Below, one piece after another: positions 17,767 through 27,115 of a DNA stretch of 64,000 nucleotides. The stretch spans positions 1-64,000 of the forward strand of contig CAZLOS010000004.1 in the NCBI GenBank assembly GCA_964561215.1, read 5' to 3'. The translations under genes and the position numbers were made by a program. Each line of letters opens with the position of its first letter. Positions within the stretch are counted from its first letter, which is position 1. The notes under the pieces are model-generated. The model was not told where the DNA came from and made no database searches. It worked only from the letters and a program-made list of their open reading frames with translations. The DNA comes from JAJFUV01 sp964561215. Its GTDB lineage: Bacteria; Acidobacteriota; Terriglobia; Bryobacterales; Bryobacteraceae.

Positions 17767-19406
17767 ATGCATCGCAGATACTTCTCTACCGCAATTCTGC
17801 TTCTGGTTTTGGTTGCATCCCTGGTGACGATTCACTGGGATTCGTACGCAGGTTTCTTCGAAGACGACGACCTGGACACAATTGCGTGGGTGCGCTTCTC
17901 CCGGCTCGATGCCGAACTGCGCAACGTTTTTACTGTCCAATACCCTTTTCAGCCGACTCGTCCCCTGGGCTATGCGTACTACAGCCTGATGCTGGGGCGC
18001 TTCGGGCTCAGTTACGCACCTTGGGCGATTACTGTGCTGGCGATTGGCTGTTTGAACGCCGTGTTGCTGTGGCTGCTGCTCAGGTTGTTGGGATTCAGTG
18101 CCGGAATCTCGGCCATGGCCACATTGTTTTGGGCCGTGAACCGGGCGCTGTTCGACGCCTGGTGGAAGCCGATGTTCATTTACGAGGTGCTTTGTACGGC
18201 CTTTGCGCTGGCCTGCGTGATCTTGTACATCAAACGCCGTTGGGTAGCCAGTCTTTTGTGCCTCTGGCTGGCGATCCGATCCAAGGAGATTGCCGTGGCG
18301 CTGCCGGTTTGTCTCGCGGCATATGAGATGCTGCTTGGCGAGCGCCGGTGGACCAGGGTGCTGCCTTACGCGATTCCTGCCGCTGTGATGGGAGCAGGCG
18401 GGTGGTGGTACATCCACACGCAGGGTAGGGGAAACTATCACCTCGGTACCGGATTGGGTGCACTGTGGAAACCGATCTCTTTCTATGCCGGGGAGTGCTT
18501 CCAAATACCCTATGCCGGGCTCTTGCTTCCGCTCGCATTGTGGTGGAGCGGCAAGGATCGACGGCTGGCCTTCGGTCTCGCGACTGCGTTTGCCGCTATG
18601 GCGATCTACTTGCGCTTGCCCGACCGTCTGCTGTCCGTCTATCTGTATTGGGGCATGACGGGGATCGCCGTCCTCTTCGCCGTGGCGGCGGAGCGCTTTC
18701 CCCGGGCCGCGGGGGCTGCGCTGGCTCTTTGGGTGCTTGTCCAGGGGATCTCAGTACGCCGGGAGGCCCGCGCCACGCTGGCGGCGGCTGATGAGCGCCG
18801 AGCCTATGTCGCGGCGCTGAATCATGCGCCGGCCAGCGAGGTGTACGCCTACTGGAATCCGCCGGAGTCCTTGCGAAGCTGGGGCGTGGTGGCCGCATTG
18901 AGGCTCTCCCATCCGACGTTCAAGGCGGCGCTTCCGCTGGNNNNNNNNNNGACCGAACGGTGCCGCTCTTGCTTTGGTCGTCGCAGGACGACCGAACGGT
19001 GCCGCTCTTGCTTTGGTCGTCGCAGGACTCCTGTCTCCGCACGGTTCCGTTCCGGCCGGGCGATTTCTCAACTCTGAAGAAGCTCCAGACGCCCGCCACG
19101 TGGCAGTTGCTGACGAGTTGGCCCGCGGACAAAGCGGGCAAGCGCCGCATCGTGGGTGTACATGGGCTGCGTCTTTGTCGTCCCGCCCGGCAATCCAACC
19201 TGGTCGCGGAATTGTGCGGTCCAGCGGGGGCAGGTGTGCGAATTGTTGTCGAAAATGCGGAAATCCAGCCGGTCGTGTTGAAGGGGCAAGGCTGCACCAC
19301 GCTGCGCTTACCGGTTCCGGATCTCCGTGCCGGCTTGGTTCAGGTCCTTTTCTTTCCGTCTGGAGACGATGCGTATGTCCTGCTCGGCGACGTAGGCTTC
19401 GACTAG
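17767..19406 (+). CDS. polytopic membrane glycosyltransferase-like protein, interrupted by an assembly gap
   Basis: The first 391 codons encode an N-terminal membrane segment, an acidic FFEDDDLDTIAW loop just after it, and about ten further hydrophobic helices, the layout of GT-C (PMT/ArnT-like) enzymes in which an acidic pair in the first periplasmic loop is catalytic. The reading frame reaches ten Ns at 18941-18950. Downstream, a continuous frame runs from 18951 to the stop at 19404 in a different phase, ending LRAGLVQVLFFPSGDDAYVLLGDVGFD. Both parts have the character of one protein, with the second a soluble periplasmic tail. They join in frame only if the true gap is 3n+2 bases. The post-gap part begins with a 13-residue duplication. 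Substrate unknown. Confidence 0.65.
18941..18950. other. assembly gap (10 Ns)
   Basis: Ten unknown bases interrupt the membrane-protein gene. Ten is probably a placeholder: the flanking frames are out of phase with it. If the missing bases were simply AC, the sequence would read Pro-Leu-Asp-Asp-Arg-Thr-Val straight through. Confidence 0.95.
18951..19028 (+). repeat. 39-bp perfect tandem duplication next to the gap
   Basis: The 39-bp unit at 18951-18989 is repeated exactly at 18990-19028. In the frame of the downstream coding part it encodes DRTVPLLLWSSQD twice. Its position against the gap means it may be real and have broken the assembly, or be a misassembly of two overlapping contig ends. 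Confidence 0.9.
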
Positions 19407-19424
19407 ACTCAGACTGTTTCCGCT

Positions 19425-19979
19425 CTACTTCTCTTCCATGAAGTAGTAGGCGAGCATGTGGGTCACGATCATGTGGCCGTCTTCGATGCGGCCCATGTGG
19501 TGCACCGGCACCTGGATATTCAGCCCGACCATGGGCCCCAGCTTCCCACCGTCGCGGCCCGTGAGGCCGATGGTCTTGCACCCGATCGAATTCGCGTACT
19601 CGATGGCGCGCAGCACGTTGGGCGAATTGCCCGAGCCGCTGATGCCCATTACGACGTCGCCCGGTTGGGCGAAATTCTTAAGCTGCTCGACGAAGACCGC
19701 GTCGTAACTCACGTCGTTCGCGTAAGCCGTCATGGTCGACAGCGAATCGGTCAGCGGGATGATGCGGAAGCGCGCGTCGCGGCCGTAGCTGGCGCCCTTG
19801 ACGATGTCGGTGGCGAAGTGCGAAGCGGTAGAGGCGCTGCCGCCGTTGCCGCACGTGAAGATGGCCTTGCCCGCCGCCCGGGCCTCCTTCAGCCACTCGA
19901 TGGCCTGTTCGATCTTGGCCAGGTCGATCTTGTTAAGGGCGTCGAAAAGGTCCTGTTTGTATTGTTCGGTAAATGTCAT
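19425..19979 (-). CDS. SIS-domain phosphosugar isomerase, GmhA-like
   Basis: 184 residues. The SIS fold spans nearly the whole protein: CGNGGSASTASHFATDIVKG (phosphate-binding Ser-rich loop), then DVVMGISGSGNSPNVLRAIEYA and TIGLTGRDGGKL. Length and motif order fit the phosphoheptose isomerase group, which turns sedoheptulose 7-phosphate into D-glycero-D-manno-heptose 7-phosphate; DiaA-like or other SIS proteins are alternatives. The start at 19979 gives a 4-nt ATGA overlap with the ROK gene, showing translational coupling. A longer open frame upstream of this ATG is antisense-like noise across the ROK gene. It is the last gene of a four-gene operon. Cytoplasmic. Confidence 0.8.
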   Translation of the reverse strand: MTFTEQYKQDLFDALNKIDLAKIEQAIEWLKEARAAGKAIFTCGNGGSASTASHFATDIVKGASYGRDARFRIIPLTDSLSTMTAYANDVSYDAVFVEQLKNFAQPGDVVMGISGSGNSPNVLRAIEYANSIGCKTIGLTGRDGGKLGPMVGLNIQVPVHHMGRIEDGHMIVTHMLAYYFMEEK

Positions 19980-20836
19980 TTGGGTTGAATCTCCTGTGCG
20001 AGCGCCAGCGCGCCGTAGAGAATACTGTCGTCGCCTAGCGCGGCCGGCGCCACGTCGATGCGCGCGCGCGACCAGGCTGTAATCTGTCTGCGCAGTTCCG
20101 TCCGCAGCGGCACGAACAGCGCGTCCCCGGCCTTGCTGAAACCGCCGCCGATCACCACGCGCGCCGGGTTGAGCACCATGATCATGGCCTTGATGCCGCG
20201 CGCCAGGTCCACCACGTAGCGGCGCACGAAATCGGGATTCTGAAGCAGTTCCTTCGCCGTGCGTCCGTAATCCTTCTCCAGCCACAGCCCGCAGCACATG
20301 CGCTCCAGGCACCCGAAAGCGCCGCAGAGGCACTGGGGCCCGTCCGGCCGCACCGTCAGGTGGCCGATTTCGCCGGCGTAGCTGTCGGCGCCGCGGTAGA
20401 TATGCCCGTCGAGGACGATACCGCCGCCGATTCCGGTCGAAATCGTCATGTAGAAAACCGCGGGGCCGTATCCTTTGCCCGCGCCGTAGACGGCCTCGCC
20501 GAGCGCTCCCACGTTGGCGTCGTTATCCATGATGGCGGGCACGCCAAAGTTCTCGCTCACCCATTTAGTAAACGAGAAATCCTTCCAGCCGCCGACGTGC
20601 GTGGACAGCGTCACGATCTGCGTTTCGAAATTGACGGGGCCGCCGAAGCCGATGCCGCAGCGTTCGAACCCGGTCTCGCTCTTCCATTTGCCGCCGATGG
20701 TGCGAATCTCGTTGAGCATCCAGTCGCGGCCGCCTTCGCGGTCGGTGGCGCGGGATTCGCGCAGGATCATGCGGCCGCCGTCGAATACGGCCACGGTGAA
20801 CTTTGTGCCACCGATGTCAATAGCCAGCGTTTTCAT
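19976..20836 (-). CDS. ROK-family sugar kinase
   Basis: 286 residues. The ATP phosphate loop AIDIGGTKFTVAVFDGG opens the protein; GFGGPVNFE and MDNDANVGALGEA carry the substrate-binding and catalytic Asp region; GIGGGIVLDGHIYRGADSYAGEIGHL is the ROK signature; and CLCGAFGCLE is the zinc-binding CxCGxxGCxE motif. These are typical of glucokinase/N-acetylhexosamine kinases. There is no N-terminal HTH, so it is an enzyme rather than a ROK repressor. The start overlaps the PfkB stop (TAATG) and the stop overlaps the SIS gene start (ATGA). A second sugar kinase in an operon that already has a PfkB kinase is notable. Sugar specificity unknown. Confidence 0.88.
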   Translation of the reverse strand: MKTLAIDIGGTKFTVAVFDGGRMILRESRATDREGGRDWMLNEIRTIGGKWKSETGFERCGIGFGGPVNFETQIVTLSTHVGGWKDFSFTKWVSENFGVPAIMDNDANVGALGEAVYGAGKGYGPAVFYMTISTGIGGGIVLDGHIYRGADSYAGEIGHLTVRPDGPQCLCGAFGCLERMCCGLWLEKDYGRTAKELLQNPDFVRRYVVDLARGIKAMIMVLNPARVVIGGGFSKAGDALFVPLRTELRRQITAWSRARIDVAPAALGDDSILYGALALAQEIQPK

Positions 20837-21822
20837 TACGGAATCAGTTTGTCGGCGGCTATCACCTCGGCGGGTGATGCCGTGCCGGTCCCCTTCTTCA
20901 TGACGGTGATCGAGGCCACCAGGTTGCCGAAGCGGGCGGCCGTGGCGGCCGAGCGCGTGACAGCGTATGCCAGCCCGCTGCCGGCATGGAAGCTGTCGCC
21001 CGCGCCGCAAATATCCACCGGCTTCTTGATCTCGCGCGTCGGCACCCAGGTTTCTCCGGCCTCGTCCACCACCAGTACGCCCTTGCCGCCGTGCGTGACG
21101 TAAAGGAACGGCGCACCGACGTGTTTGCGCAGGGCGGCGTAGTCGATCTTTCCGAGCAGGTCCTTGCAGGCTTGCTCGGCCTCCTGCTGGTTGGGCTTCA
21201 CCGCCACGTTGCGGAACAGCGGAACGCGCATGCGCGAATCCACCAGCACGAGTTTATCCGGGTACGCGGCGGCCAGCTCCGCCAGAGCCTCGCGCACGGC
21301 AGGCGTCACCACGCCGCCGGCATCGGTTTCGGCCTGGTCGCCGACCAGGATCAAGTCGAAGGAAGGGAAAAACTCTTCGAGCCTGGCCACTACCTCGCGC
21401 TCCACACCCTCCGGCATGGGCTTGTTGTTGATGAAATCCAGGCGCGGCATGTCCTCGACTCCGTTAGTCGAGTTGATCACCTTGGTATAGGTGAACGTCT
21501 GCATGGACGAGGTCTTCACCAGGAGGTTGGATTCAATGCCGCGGTCCCGCAGCGCACGATCCAGTTCGAAGCCGAAGCCATCGTCGCCCACCACCCCCAG
21601 CACGGATACGCGACCGGCTCCGAGCGCTGCCAGGTTGTTGCTGATCGTGCCGCCCGCGCCGGGCGTCACCTCCACCTGCACGATGCCGATGCGCGGGATG
21701 TCGGTCTCTCGTGAAGGTTCGGCCGTCGCCGGGTCGTAAGTGCACCAGCGGTCCAGGCAGATGTCGCCGACCACCAGTACGCTCAGCTTCGGGAATTGAG
21801 CAAGTATCTCTTGGATGGTCAT
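20836..21822 (-). CDS. PfkB-family carbohydrate kinase, heptose-7-phosphate kinase-like
   Basis: 328 residues. LVVGDICLDRWCTYDPATAE at the N-terminus, PGAGGTISNNLAALGA (the RfaE-type PGGAANVAxNLAALG block), VKPNQQEAEQ and the catalytic DICGAGDSFHAGSG anion-hole motif place it with the RfaE/HldE kinase domain and related sugar kinases. HldE normally carries a C-terminal nucleotidyltransferase that joins the heptose to ADP; this protein ends right after the kinase fold. If it belongs to heptose synthesis, another gene must supply that step. The stop overlaps the ROK start, and it begins 3 bp after the HAD gene ends. Confidence 0.83.
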   Translation of the reverse strand: MTIQEILAQFPKLSVLVVGDICLDRWCTYDPATAEPSRETDIPRIGIVQVEVTPGAGGTISNNLAALGAGRVSVLGVVGDDGFGFELDRALRDRGIESNLLVKTSSMQTFTYTKVINSTNGVEDMPRLDFINNKPMPEGVEREVVARLEEFFPSFDLILVGDQAETDAGGVVTPAVREALAELAAAYPDKLVLVDSRMRVPLFRNVAVKPNQQEAEQACKDLLGKIDYAALRKHVGAPFLYVTHGGKGVLVVDEAGETWVPTREIKKPVDICGAGDSFHAGSGLAYAVTRSAATAARFGNLVASITVMKKGTGTASPAEVIAADKLIP

Positions 21823-21825
21823 CTT

Positions 21826-22635
21826 CTACGACGGGAAGATCGTCTGGAACAATTCTTTGTGTTCGAGATAGTTCGGGATGATGTAGTCCGCGCCGACGCC
21901 GATCAGGCGCTGGCGTTTCCATTCGTCCACTTTGAGGCAGTGTGGCTCGTCGGTGGCCACGCCGATGGCGACGCCGCCCACCTGTTTCACGTTCTGGATT
22001 TCCACGTAGCCGTCGCCGAAGCCCAAAAACTCGTCGCCATGGCATTCGGCCTGGCTGATGATGCGCTGGATCAGGATGGCTTTCGAGAACGACTTGTAGT
22101 CGTCCAGCGCGCCAAACACGCCTTTGCAGTACTTGTCGACGTCCAGCAGCCGCGCTTCGTCCTTCATGAATGGTTCGTCGGTGCCACTGGCTAAGTAAAT
22201 TGTGAGGCCGCGATCGCGAAGGTCTTCGAGCATGGCGCGCGAGCCGGGCACCATGTACTTATCCGGCGAACATTGGCCGTTGCGCAGTTCGGCGAGACGG
22301 TCCTTGATGCGCTCGTGCAGCCGGTCCAGGTACATGTGCTTGTAAAACAGCGGCTCCTTGGGCGAGCCGCCCCGCTTCTGAATCTGCTCGGCGAGCTCAA
22401 TCATCTGGTAGATGGTCTGCTTCCCCGTGAGGCGGCTGACGAACTCCTTCACGATGGCCGTGATCTCGGCCTCGCTCTCGCCGCTCTTGCACCCGGCCAG
22501 GATCTCGACCATCATGGGGACCATTACGTCGAACCAGCCCGCACGGATGAGGGACACGGTGCCGTCAAAATCGAAGAGAACAACCTTGGTTTTCCCGGCG
22601 GTGACTCCGGGGTGAATGCATTCGATCATCTGCAA
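21826..22635 (-). CDS. HAD-superfamily phosphatase
   Basis: 269 residues. Motif I VVLFDFDGTVSLI with the nucleophile Asp and the acid/base Asp, motif II IYLASGTDE, and motif IV GFGDGYVEI are in the correct order. A helical cap (about residues 45-140) sits between motifs I and II, making it a C1-cap HAD, unlike the compact, capless GmhB of the ADP-heptose pathway. It is the first gene of the operon with a PfkB kinase, a ROK kinase and an SIS isomerase, so a sugar phosphate is the probable substrate. A start a few codons in (MIECIHPG) is equally possible. Confidence 0.82.
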   Translation of the reverse strand: MQMIECIHPGVTAGKTKVVLFDFDGTVSLIRAGWFDVMVPMMVEILAGCKSGESEAEITAIVKEFVSRLTGKQTIYQMIELAEQIQKRGGSPKEPLFYKHMYLDRLHERIKDRLAELRNGQCSPDKYMVPGSRAMLEDLRDRGLTIYLASGTDEPFMKDEARLLDVDKYCKGVFGALDDYKSFSKAILIQRIISQAECHGDEFLGFGDGYVEIQNVKQVGGVAIGVATDEPHCLKVDEWKRQRLIGVGADYIIPNYLEHKELFQTIFPS

Positions 22636-22694
22636 CCATTCTTACATGGACGCAGGTGCGGCTTCATCATCGCGCTGTGGGGCGCCCCCGCCCC

Positions 22695-24023
22695 CTACTG
22701 CGGGGTGCGGCCCATGGCGCGCTGTAACTCGGCTTCGGCCAGGCGGTAACCCAGGTTGGCCGCGAGCAGGTCGGCTTCCGCTTTGGCCAGCGCCGCTTCG
22801 GATGACAGTTGGTTACTCATCACGGTTACACCCGCCTTCACCTGCTCGCCCGACAGCCGCCCGGACTCGCGCCGCAACTCCAGCGCCTCAGTCGCCACTT
22901 CGATCATCTCCTTGGATCGCTGCAGTTTGCGGTAGCTCTTCTCCACTTCCACCGTGGTACGGTTCTTCAACCGCCGCAGGTTCTCTTCCGCCTGTTCGAG
23001 CAGCGCGCGGCGCTCGCCGATCACGTCGTTGCGCTTGCCGAAGTCGAACACTTTCCAGGTCATCTTCACGCCGAAAATACCGTTGTTCTTGGCCACGAAA
23101 GGCGCGCCGTTCTGGTAGAGATACTGGCCGTAGGCGCCGATTTCGGGTATGAAGTCGGCCCGGGCGGCGGTGACGGCGCGGCGGGCCTTGGAGACGGTTT
23201 GCGCGGCGGAGCGAATCTCTTCGCTCGATTCGAGCGCCGTTCTCAGGCACTCTTCGCGGGTGAGCGCGGAGGCGGCCGGCGGATCGGGTGGAACCAGTTC
23301 AAGGTCGGTTTCAAGCGGCAGCCCCACCAGGTCGTTGAATTCCACCGAGATGTCGGAGATCTGGTTTTCCAGCGAGAGCTTCGCATGGCGCGCGGCCAAT
23401 AGAGCGGCGCGCGCGCCGGTGGCGGTGACCGGCAGGGTGTTGCCTGAATCGACAGCCTTGCGCGCCTCGCGCAGCTTCTCTTCCGCCGCGGTGACTTCCA
23501 GTTCCGCGGCCTTCTCCTGGCGCTGTGCGATCAGCAGGCCGAAATAGGCTTCATGAACCCGTACGGCAACCTCGTTTTCGGCTTTTCTTAAATCGCTTGC
23601 CGCGATTCCGGTTTCGAGCCTTGCGATCTGGTGGCCTTGCCGGATCTTGATCATCTGCGTCAGCGGCTGCGCCAGCGTGCTGGTCGAGTAGAAGAATTGA
23701 TTGGCACCCTGGATCAATGCCAGCGAGGACATGGGTACCGGGCCGATGTCCTTGAAAACGCCGAAAGCGCCCCGCGGGATTTCGATGTGCTGGGGTTCGG
23801 CCAGGTGCATGTAGTTGGCGTCGGTGGTGAGCTGCGGGAAGAAGTCCGTGCGCGCGGCCGCGGCCCGCTTCTCGTGTTCCCGCACCTTCGCCCGCGCGAT
23901 CTTCAGGTACGAATTGTTCTCCAGCGCCGACGACACGGCCCGCTCCAGCGTCATCCGGCGGACGGTTGTCTGGCCGGCGAGCGCGACAGGGATCAGAACG
24001 AATAAGAACTTCAAGCCTCGCAT
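22695..24023 (-). CDS. TolC-family outer-membrane efflux protein
   Basis: 442 residues. Signal peptide MRGLKFLFVLIPVALAGQ, then the two-fold repeated outer-membrane efflux domain: long alpha-helical stretches with TLERAVSSALENNSYLKIARAKVREHEKR in repeat 1 and LTREECLRTALESSEEIRSAAQTVSKARRAV in repeat 2, each followed by short beta segments. This is the trimeric TolC channel layout. It is the last gene of an RND tripartite operon, 17 bp after the RND pump gene, and supplies the outer-membrane exit duct. Substrate class cannot be read from the sequence. Confidence 0.92.
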   Translation of the reverse strand: MRGLKFLFVLIPVALAGQTTVRRMTLERAVSSALENNSYLKIARAKVREHEKRAAAARTDFFPQLTTDANYMHLAEPQHIEIPRGAFGVFKDIGPVPMSSLALIQGANQFFYSTSTLAQPLTQMIKIRQGHQIARLETGIAASDLRKAENEVAVRVHEAYFGLLIAQRQEKAAELEVTAAEEKLREARKAVDSGNTLPVTATGARAALLAARHAKLSLENQISDISVEFNDLVGLPLETDLELVPPDPPAASALTREECLRTALESSEEIRSAAQTVSKARRAVTAARADFIPEIGAYGQYLYQNGAPFVAKNNGIFGVKMTWKVFDFGKRNDVIGERRALLEQAEENLRRLKNRTTVEVEKSYRKLQRSKEMIEVATEALELRRESGRLSGEQVKAGVTVMSNQLSSEAALAKAEADLLAANLGYRLAEAELQRAMGRTPQ

Positions 24024-24040
24024 AAGATGTATCTCTCGCC

Positions 24041-27000
24041 TCAGGCCCGGGATCTCGTCACGGCCTCCTTGGCCAACACGAACAACACGGGCACAACCAC
24101 CAAAGTGAAGAACATGGAGAACAGCAAGCCGACGGCAATGACGCTTGCCAGCGGGCTCCAGAGGCTGGAACCGGAGAGAATCATCGGCGTCACGCCCACC
24201 GCGGCGGCCATGGTGGTGAGAAAGATGGGCCGCAAACGGCGTTCCCCGGCTTCGAGAGCCGCCTGCTGGAGCGGTATACCACGCTTGAGACGCTCATCGA
24301 TGTAATCCACCAGGATGATGGAGTTGCGAACCACCACGCCCGAAAGGCTGGCCACGCCCACAAACGCCGTGAAACCAAACGTATTGTGCGTGATCAGCAG
24401 GCCGACGGCCGCGCCCAATAGCGACAGCGGAATCGAGGCCATGACAATGAACGGCTCCCAGATGGAGCGGAACTGGAACAGCAGGATCAGGTAGATGGCC
24501 AGCAGACTCACCTGGAGGGCGCTTACCATTTCTCCGAAAGTGTCTTTCTGATTCTCGGCCTCGCCGCCGTACATGACGCGGTAGCCGGACGGGAGAGCGA
24601 GCGCATCAATTCGCGGTTTCGCTTCTTTCAAGACGGTCGACGGCAGTACGCCGTAGCCGGCGAAGCTCCGCACGGTGAGCGTGCGGATGCCGTTGCGCCG
24701 CACAATGCGGCTGGGTTCCCAATTGGGCGCGAGTTCGGCGATTTGGCGCAGAGGCACATGCGCACCCGTGATCAAAGAGGTCAAATACGCGTTGCGCACG
24801 TTGTCGTAATTCCGGCGCCGGCTCTCATCCAGGCGCAGCGTGATATCGACGTCGCGATCGCCCTCCCAAAAGGTCGTCACCGGAGCGCCTTTGAAACTGC
24901 CCGCGAGCAGCTTGGAAATCATTGCGTTGGTGAGGCCCAGGCGGTTGGCAACCTCGTCGTTGACGTTCACCTTGAGCTGGTAGGCGTCCTCCCGGAAGTC
25001 GTTGTGAACGTACGCCGAGCCGGGCACGTTCCGCAGAATTTCCTCGACCTCGCGTCCCTTGCTCTTGAGAGTTGTCAGGTCGTCGCCCGCGACGCGCACT
25101 TCGATCGGCGCCTGCACGACGTTGCCCTGCTGAAGTTCCTTGACGATCACCCTGGCTTCCGGACACAGGCGCGCCAGGCGTGTGCGAAGCTCTCCGACGA
25201 ATCCCGGCGTGCCCTTGACGGCCTTCGTGTTCACCAATAGCTGACCGTAGTTGGTGGCGGGCTGTTCCGGGTTCACGTTGTAGTAAAAGCGCGGCGCGCT
25301 GGAGCCGAGGAAGGAGGCGTAGCTTTTTACGAACTTGTCCCCGGCGAGGTTTGTCTCGATGCGCTTGAGCACCTGGTCGGTGGCCTCAATCCGTGTGCCT
25401 TCCTCCATCCACACGTCGATGACGAATTGATCGCGCTCGGCCGACGGGAAGAACTGCTCCGGCACGAAGCGCATTACAAGGGCTCCCCCCGCCACCGCCA
25501 GGACGCCCAGCGCCACCGCCGCCGGTTTGCGCCGCATGGCGACGTGAATTGCCTTGTTATAAACGGTCTGCATCCGGTCGAGCACGCTGAACTTCTTCTT
25601 CGGCGTCTCGCCGTCGCCGGCTGGTGAATGCATGCCCTGGCGGATGAAAAACCGGCACAGCAGCGGTGTGAGGAACATCGCCACGAAGAAGGACGAGCCA
25701 AGGCTGACCGCCACGGCGATGGGCAGCGCCGAGATAAACTCGCCCACCGAACCCGACAGCATCAGCAGCGGCAGAAAACTGGCGATGATGGTGAGCGTCG
25801 CCGTCAGCACCGGCACGGCCAGTTCCGTGGCCGAGCGCCAGGCGGCATCCTCGCGGCTCGCGCCGCGGTCCAGCAGATCCACGTAGTTGTCCGCGATGAC
25901 GATGGCGTCGTCCACCACCATGCCCAGCACCACGATGAGCGCGGCGATCGAAACCTGGTGCAGTTCGATCCCCAGCGCGTTCATCACGCCGAAAGTGATG
26001 GCCACGGTGACCGGGATGGCCAAGGCGGCAATCACGGCCACGCGGAACGGCAGCAGCAGGATCGTCACCAGGATCACGGCGCCGATGGCGATACCGAATT
26101 CGCGGATGAAGGAGCTGATGCGGTTCTCGACTACGCGCGGTTGATCGGCCAGCAGATCCAGTTTCAAGTCGGGCGGCAACATCGTGCGCGCGTACTCGAT
26201 CTTCTCCCGGATGGCCTTTCCGAAATCGACGATATTATTGCCTTCCTGCATTTCGACCGAAACCATCAGGCAGGGATCGCCGTTGAAACGGGTCAGGAAT
26301 TCGGGATCCTGGTAGCGGCGCTCCACCTCGGCCAGGTCGCCGATGTAGATGGGCTGACCGGTGGGCGAAGCGCCGATCATCACGCGGCGGATCTGGTCCT
26401 CGGTTTGAAACAGGCCCGAAGTGCGCATGGGCACGGAAGCGTGGTCGGTGTCGAACTTGCCGCCGTACTCGACGATGTTCCGCTGCTCCAGCGCGGCGAT
26501 CACGTTGAGCGGGTTGACGCCGTACTGCGAAATGCGCTCCAGCGTGCTGGAGATTACAATCTGCTCCTTCTGCTCGCCGTAACGCTTGATCTTCGAAGTG
26601 GCGCGAATCGCGCGCAACTCATCTTCGATCCGCGTCGAATAGTCCTTCAGCTCGCGGTAACCGTAACCCGGGCCCCGCACGGCCATCAACACCGCCACGG
26701 TGTCGCCGAAATCCGAGTTGACGATAGGGCCGCGCACGCCCGCCGGAAGCTCCCGCGCGCGCAGTTCGTTCATGTCGTGCCGGAGCTTGGACCAGAACTT
26801 GTCGGCGTCGCGGACCCAATCCTCCAGCTCGACGTTGATGATGACGGCGTCGTTGCGGCTGGTGGAGTACGTTTTGGCCTTGCGAACCTCTTCGAACCGG
26901 AACAGGTGTTCTTCGATCTTTCGCGTAACTTGCTTTTCCACCTGCTGGGCCGTGGCGCCCGGATAAATGGCGCTCACCAGGCCCGTGCGGATGGTGATCT

Positions 27001-27115
27001 TGGGGTCTTCCCTGCGCGGCATTGTGAGCAGCGCGTGTACTCCCACGGCGAACAGCATCGCCGTGAGCACAATGGTCACTTGGGGATGGCGCAGCGAGGC
27101 GCGGACCGGGTTCAT
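24041..27115 (-). CDS. RND-family efflux pump permease (AcrB/MexF-like)
   Basis: 1024 residues, standard for hydrophobe/amphiphile RND pumps: twelve membrane helices with two large periplasmic loops. The first helix is at residues about 11-30. The proton-relay Asp pair lies in VVLGMVVDDAIVIADNYVDLLDRG (about residues 400-425). The second half repeats the fold, with GVASLSGVVVRNSIILVDYIDERLKRG near the C-terminus. Its ATG overlaps the stop of the membrane fusion protein gene by 4 nt (ATGA), showing translational coupling. Together with the adaptor and TolC genes it forms a complete export system. The family exports drugs, solvents, bile-like compounds or siderophores. Confidence 0.93.
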   Translation of the reverse strand: MNPVRASLRHPQVTIVLTAMLFAVGVHALLTMPRREDPKITIRTGLVSAIYPGATAQQVEKQVTRKIEEHLFRFEEVRKAKTYSTSRNDAVIINVELEDWVRDADKFWSKLRHDMNELRARELPAGVRGPIVNSDFGDTVAVLMAVRGPGYGYRELKDYSTRIEDELRAIRATSKIKRYGEQKEQIVISSTLERISQYGVNPLNVIAALEQRNIVEYGGKFDTDHASVPMRTSGLFQTEDQIRRVMIGASPTGQPIYIGDLAEVERRYQDPEFLTRFNGDPCLMVSVEMQEGNNIVDFGKAIREKIEYARTMLPPDLKLDLLADQPRVVENRISSFIREFGIAIGAVILVTILLLPFRVAVIAALAIPVTVAITFGVMNALGIELHQVSIAALIVVLGMVVDDAIVIADNYVDLLDRGASREDAAWRSATELAVPVLTATLTIIASFLPLLMLSGSVGEFISALPIAVAVSLGSSFFVAMFLTPLLCRFFIRQGMHSPAGDGETPKKKFSVLDRMQTVYNKAIHVAMRRKPAAVALGVLAVAGGALVMRFVPEQFFPSAERDQFVIDVWMEEGTRIEATDQVLKRIETNLAGDKFVKSYASFLGSSAPRFYYNVNPEQPATNYGQLLVNTKAVKGTPGFVGELRTRLARLCPEARVIVKELQQGNVVQAPIEVRVAGDDLTTLKSKGREVEEILRNVPGSAYVHNDFREDAYQLKVNVNDEVANRLGLTNAMISKLLAGSFKGAPVTTFWEGDRDVDITLRLDESRRRNYDNVRNAYLTSLITGAHVPLRQIAELAPNWEPSRIVRRNGIRTLTVRSFAGYGVLPSTVLKEAKPRIDALALPSGYRVMYGGEAENQKDTFGEMVSALQVSLLAIYLILLFQFRSIWEPFIVMASIPLSLLGAAVGLLITHNTFGFTAFVGVASLSGVVVRNSIILVDYIDERLKRGIPLQQAALEAGERRLRPIFLTTMAAAVGVTPMILSGSSLWSPLASVIAVGLLFSMFFTLVVVPVLFVLAKEAVTRSRA

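Noticed and set aside
19980..20333. N-terminal extension of the GmhA-like gene
   Set aside because: The extension is Arg/Gly-rich noise over the ROK gene; the real ATG overlaps the ROK stop and begins the SIS fold.
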